Source of the DNA: Myxocyprinus asiaticus
Taxonomy: Eukaryota; Chordata; Actinopteri; Cypriniformes; Catostomidae
Assembly (NCBI RefSeq): GCF_019703515.2
Contig: NC_059349.1
Span: forward strand, 29,323,744 to 29,387,743
DNA length: 64,000 bases
Reading direction: 5' to 3'
Shown here: positions 63,245-64,000 of the stretch, one piece after another
How positions within the stretch are numbered: position 1 is the first letter of the stretch
Layout of the letters: every line of letters begins with the position of its first letter
Notes under the pieces: generated by a model
The model's input: the letters and a program-made list of their open reading frames with translations, nothing else
The model's database searches: none
Told to the model about the DNA's origin: nothing
Made by a program: the position numbers and the translations under genes

Positions 63245-64000
63245 GTATGTATATATATTTGCAATTTTGCCCTTTTTTTTTTTTTTTGTGGTCACTATTC
63301 AGAAGAGAAAGATTGAGGAATACTTAAGAGGTGTGGGCATAACTCCAAAAAATGGATGTGGTACAGGGGATGGAATGAGGTCCCAGGTCACTAAAGACCC
63401 GAGGTATGCATTAAAGGGTTAAACACTGTATAACACTATTACATCTCAAAAACAACACCAGTACACTACCAGATGAGATCTAGAAGTAAAATGTTAGTAG
63501 TTATCTATGTATGTCATAGCTCTGTAAAAGATAACTATAGAACTTGGCATATTTTCTTATGTTTGGAATTAAGCAAGCAGCCATGGTGCAGAAGAGATTT
63601 GAAGTGCTTGTTTTTCTGTTTAAAAAATCCCATTTATTAATGAATATAATTTTCCAAACTGGAATTAGAAACATAAAAATGTAAATGATTCATTAAAAGT
63701 AGTTGAATAGATTTTGGGAGCTGAATATACCTTACTTCAGAATTCAAAGCTGAGTAAAATTCCATGTCAATCATTAAACTGCTCTTTTAAATACAACGAA
63801 AAGTCTGTTTTAGTTTTTTAACAAATAAAAACCAACAAAACACAAATACAAATTTCTGTACTTGACTCCATGACAAACTAGGTCACAAGAGTGCTCTCTA
63901 TAACCAAGTGTTTATTCATTGATATACAGTGTTAGCATTTAAAACGTGTGCAATAATCCTCAAATAATGAGGGTCAGGTTAGCTGTATAGAATTCCTCAG
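63245..64000. other. sequence upstream of lyn coding exons, no gene seen
   Basis: AT-rich. A poly-T run at 63270-63285; a block at 63300-63420 shares its end (GTCACTAAAGACCCGAGGTA) in related, inverted form with 61710-61735, suggesting a small repeat. No 5'UTR exon could be supported. Confidence 0.5.

Overview
This window is vertebrate nuclear DNA from a teleost fish, most likely an otophysan and probably a cyprinid. The reasons are intron/exon genes, Tc1/Sleeping Beauty-type transposons, a tRNA-headed SINE family of the kind known from carps and relatives, and many palindromic MITEs. No bacterial, viral, CRISPR or operon-like structure is visible.

Three real protein genes are present, and every splice junction was read by eye with phases that close exactly. 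(1) zswim5 on the + strand: thirteen exons from 13438 to 32412 encode about 985 residues ending at the true stop; the 5' coding exon lies off the left edge, so positions 1-13437 are its long first intron. A 3'UTR of about 2.8 kb runs to a polyA signal at 35213. (2) urod on the - strand: ten coding exons from 51227 down to 41137, 369 residues, complete. (3) A lyn-type Src-family tyrosine kinase on the - strand: twelve coding exons from 61576 down to 53409, 510 residues, complete from MGCIKSK to the C-terminal regulatory tyrosine. zswim5 and urod converge; lyn and urod are co-oriented, with only about 2.2 kb between the urod start and the lyn stop. The genes are not a functional unit: one is a substrate-receptor-like SWIM zinc-finger protein, one a haem-pathway enzyme, one a signalling kinase.

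Introns and intergenic DNA are dominated by mobile elements. Left intron (1-13437): a Sleeping Beauty-like Tc1 copy carrying a SINE, a second full-length Tc1 of another family, and a damaged third copy with a patchwork tail. Middle zswim5 introns: nested MITEs and Tc1 remnants. The 35.2-40.8 kb intergenic stretch is mostly unremarkable AT-rich DNA with a long TA microsatellite. The largest urod intron (41816-45567) is almost wall-to-wall transposons. The urod-lyn interval holds two abutting MITEs, and the predicted lyn 3'UTR holds a near-perfect palindromic MITE. lyn introns hold a foldback Tc1 and a long hairpin.

I did not find an undescribed biological system. The more unusual observations are structural: a composite SINE carrying an extra module shared by two loci, an apparent conversion event between two Tc1 copies, triple nesting of MITEs, and hairpins inside or close to transcribed sequence.
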